Translations under genes and position numbers: made by a program
Origin: an uncultured bacterium
Lineage (GTDB): Bacteria > Patescibacteriota > Minisyncoccia > Phycocordibacterales > UBA9973
Direction of reading: 5' to 3'
Assembly (NCBI GenBank): GCA_903825265.1
Contig: CAIJZW010000079.1
Span: 1 to 8,018 of the forward strand
DNA length: 8,018 bases
The notes under the pieces: generated by a model
The model's database searches: none
What the model saw: only the letters and a program-made list of their open reading frames with translations
What the model was told of the DNA's origin: nothing
Part shown: positions 6,190 through 8,018 of the stretch, one piece after another
How the letters are laid out: every line of letters begins with the position of its first letter
Position numbering within the stretch: position 1 is the first letter of the stretch

Positions 6190-7638
6190 ATGAATAATCC
6201 ATTTTATATTACAACAACATTACCTTATATAAATGCTCCGCTTCATATGGGACATGCTCTTGAATTTGTACGAGCTGATACTATAGCTCGATACAAAAAG
6301 TCACTTGGATATGATGTTTACTTCAATACAGGAACAGATGAGCATGGGATGAAAATTTTTGAAAAAGCAAAAGAAAAAGGTCTCTCTTCTCAAGAATTTG
6401 TAGATCAAGGGTTTTTAGTTTTTAAAGAACAGTTGAAAATGTTTGGAGTTTTAGAAGATATTCATTTTATTCGTACAACAGATAAGACTCACGAAAAAGC
6501 AGCGGGGGAATTCTGGAAAAGGGTACAAGATAATGGTTTTATTTACAAAAAAACTTATGAAGCAAAGTATTGTGTCGGCTGTGAAAGTGAGAAGACAGAC
6601 AGTGATCTTGTAGATGGTTTTTGTCCGGATCATGCAGGGATTGATTTAAAAATAATAAATGAAGAAAATTATTTTTTCAAATATTCTTTGTTTGGCGATA
6701 AACTTTTAGCTTTATACGAAAAATATCCAGATTTTGTTGTGCCTAGTTTTCGTTTGAATGAAATTAAAAATTTTGTAAAAGGAGGATTGCAAGATTTTTC
6801 TATCTCTCGTTTAAAAGAGAAAATGCCATGGGGGATAGAAGTTCCTAATGATAATACACAAGTTATGTATGTTTGGTTTGATGCTCTTGTAAACTATATC
6901 TCTACACTTGGTTGGCCTAAACATGAAGGTGATTTTGAGAAATATTGGGTGAATGGAAATCCAACACAATATTGTGGTAAAGATAATACTCGTTTTCAAA
7001 GTGCTATGTGGCAAGCTATGCTTATGGCAGGAGGAGTAGAGAATTCTCGTCAAATAATAGTGAATGGCTTTATAACAGGTGATGGAGGGATAAGAATGTC
7101 CAAGACTCTTGGTAACGTAGTAGACCCTCGTGATATTGTGAAAGAATATGGTACAGATGCATTGAGATATTTCTTACTTCGAGAAGTAAGTAGTTTTGAG
7201 GATAGCCCTTTTACTCTTGAACGTTTTAAAGATGCTTATAATTCAGGATTAGCGAATGGGTTAGGGAACTTAGTTAGTAGGGTAATGAAGATGGCAACAT
7301 CAAATAATATTATTTTTGACAAAGATTATATCAATAAAGAGCATGATGTTTTGTATAAGGAATATAAAAATGCAATTGATTCTTTTAATTTAACTCAAGC
7401 AATGAATTCTATTTGGAATATTATTTCTTGGTCTGATCGTTCAATTCAATTAAATGAACCATTTAAGAAAATAAAAATTGACAGAGAAAATGCTGAGAGT
7501 GATATAAAATTTCTTCTTGGGGATTTATATCTTATTTCAGAAATGTTGAGTTCTTTTTTGCCTGAAACATCAGAAAAGATCAAAAAATACATTTTAGAAA
7601 ACAAAATGCCAGAGACTCCACTCTTTTTAAGAAAATAA
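6190..7638 (+). CDS. metG: Methionyl-tRNA synthetase, compact form without C-terminal dimer domain
   Basis: A class I enzyme that charges initiator and elongator tRNA-Met. It has 482 residues, with a catalytic core followed by the helical anticodon domain (from about 345; LGNLVSRV at 358-365), and lacks the extra C-terminal tRNA-binding domain found in longer MetRS. The HIGH signature is H19-M-G-H22. The KMSKS loop is RMSKT (302-306). One zinc knuckle has C128-x2-C131 and C145-x2-H148, the three-Cys/one-His set reported for the Thermus enzyme. Pocket residues W229, A232 and Y236 align with E. coli W253, A256 and Y260. In the GKDNTRFQSAMW block (263-274), N266 and Q270 stand where E. coli has I297 and H301, an unusual combination. 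The start follows the upstream stop by three bases with no Shine-Dalgarno sequence and no -10-like box at the leaderless spacing, so translation probably depends on the upstream gene's mRNA. Confidence 0.95.
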   Translation: MNNPFYITTTLPYINAPLHMGHALEFVRADTIARYKKSLGYDVYFNTGTDEHGMKIFEKAKEKGLSSQEFVDQGFLVFKEQLKMFGVLEDIHFIRTTDKTHEKAAGEFWKRVQDNGFIYKKTYEAKYCVGCESEKTDSDLVDGFCPDHAGIDLKIINEENYFFKYSLFGDKLLALYEKYPDFVVPSFRLNEIKNFVKGGLQDFSISRLKEKMPWGIEVPNDNTQVMYVWFDALVNYISTLGWPKHEGDFEKYWVNGNPTQYCGKDNTRFQSAMWQAMLMAGGVENSRQIIVNGFITGDGGIRMSKTLGNVVDPRDIVKEYGTDALRYFLLREVSSFEDSPFTLERFKDAYNSGLANGLGNLVSRVMKMATSNNIIFDKDYINKEHDVLYKEYKNAIDSFNLTQAMNSIWNIISWSDRSIQLNEPFKKIKIDRENAESDIKFLLGDLYLISEMLSSFLPETSEKIKKYILENKMPETPLFLRK

Positions 7639-7644
7639 TTACCC

Positions 7645-7667
7645 AGATAGGGGCTAAGCCCCTATCT
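7645..7667 (+). terminator. GC-rich perfect hairpin after metG, possible terminator without U-run
   Basis: AGATAGGGGC (7645-7654) pairs perfectly with GCCCCTATCT (7658-7667) across a TAA loop: ten pairs with a five-pair GGGGC/GCCCC core, starting seven bases after the metG stop. Neither strand has the T-run of a classic intrinsic terminator (ATAAAAATTC follows on this strand). It may still end or protect the metG transcript. Its last base is also the first base of the -10-like box of tatD. Confidence 0.55.
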
Positions 7668-7672
7668 ATAAA
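7667..7672 (+). promoter_or_regulatory. -10-like box for tatD abutting the hairpin
   Basis: TATAAA (7667-7672) ends five bases before the tatD ATG at 7678. The spacer region of this promoter is the GC-rich hairpin, so there is no conventional -35. No Shine-Dalgarno sequence is present in AATTC. The spacing matches the other gene starts here, but the hexamer alone is weak evidence in AT-rich DNA. Confidence 0.4.
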
Positions 7673-7677
7673 AATTC

Positions 7678-8018
7678 ATGCCTAAATACATAGATATACA
7701 TTCTCATTTGAACCTTTCACCTCTTAAGGAAAAACAAGAAGAAGTTATAAATAAAATGATCGAGAAAGATGTCGGAACTATTACTATTGGAGTTGATTAT
7801 GAAACTTCAAAGGATGCAATAAAAATAGCTTCAAAATATAATTTTATTTGGGCTGGTATAGGGTTACATCCAAGAGATAATATGGATGAGATTTTTGATT
7901 TTGATAAATATTTAAAATTAGCAAAAGATCCTAAGGTCGTTTGCATTGGAGAATGTGGTTTAGATTACTTTAGATTAATAGGGACTGAAGATGAAATTAA
8001 AGAAATAAAACAAAAACA
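7678..8018 (+). CDS. tatD: TatD-family metal-dependent hydrolase/DNase, N-terminal part (3' end outside window)
   Basis: The frame is open from the ATG at 7678 to the window edge: 113 codons plus two bases, against a usual length of about 250-270, so less than half is seen. TatD proteins are cytoplasmic TIM-barrel metal hydrolases; characterised members have 3'-exonuclease or other DNase activity and are linked to DNA repair and degradation. Visible metal ligands are H8-x-H10 in the opening YIDIHSHLN, and E92 in the signature GECGLDYFR (91-99). GIGLHP (60-65, with H64) is another family-conserved block. Cysteine replaces the more common isoleucine in GEIGLDY, a change outside the ligands. The start is clear because the family's first strand begins within five residues. 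metG followed by tatD is a common bacterial gene order, which supports both calls. Later ligands (a further His pair and Asp) lie off the window. Confidence 0.92.
   Translation, partial: MPKYIDIHSHLNLSPLKEKQEEVINKMIEKDVGTITIGVDYETSKDAIKIASKYNFIWAGIGLHPRDNMDEIFDFDKYLKLAKDPKVVCIGECGLDYFRLIGTEDEIKEIKQK

Noticed and set aside
1..8018. Defence, toxin-antitoxin, mobile or CRISPR system
   Set aside because: All recognised genes are housekeeping or membrane/peptidase genes, with no transposase, integrase, nuclease-effector cassette, regularly spaced repeats or foreign-composition island; TatD alone is not evidence of a defence locus.

Overview
The window is AT-rich (about 30% G+C judged by eye, not computed) and densely packed, with every gene on the + strand. 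It reads as a housekeeping stretch of a small-genome bacterium, most likely a member of the Candidate Phyla Radiation (Patescibacteria), perhaps the Parcubacteria side. That placement is an inference from protein style: a compact MetRS with a GKDNTRFQSAMW block, a GlyRS with an ETCGG variant, a TatD with GECGLDY, and a large single-pass surface-type protein. No ribosomal RNA marker is present to prove it. All six complete stop codons are TAA or TAG and no open frame is broken by TGA.

Layout from left to right: the 3' end of a probable recO (DNA repair); a 621-residue cysteine-free protein with one membrane anchor and about four predicted beta-sandwich modules, of unknown function; a 122-base gap with a long imperfect stem-loop; glyS (dimeric-type glycyl-tRNA synthetase) closed by a textbook intrinsic terminator; an M16-family zinc peptidase; an AI-2E/PerM-family membrane protein; metG (methionyl-tRNA synthetase), three bases after the previous stop and probably cotranscribed with it; a GC-rich hairpin; and the 5' part of tatD, which runs off the right edge. 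No gene-free stretch exceeds 300 bases, and there are no tRNA or rRNA genes, mobile elements, CRISPR arrays or defence genes.

The genes share no single pathway. Two charge tRNAs (Gly, Met), two concern DNA or nucleic-acid maintenance (RecO, TatD), and the rest are a peptidase and two membrane proteins. The metG-tatD order is common across bacteria.

The most interesting pattern is regulatory. Five of the six gene starts visible in the window have a -10-like hexamer ending only 5 to 7 bases before the ATG, and none has a convincing Shine-Dalgarno sequence. This predicts mRNAs that begin at or within a few bases of the start codon (leaderless). The exception, metG, sits directly behind an upstream gene. 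Second in interest is the structured, locally GC-rich element upstream of glyS. I see no previously undescribed multi-gene system here.
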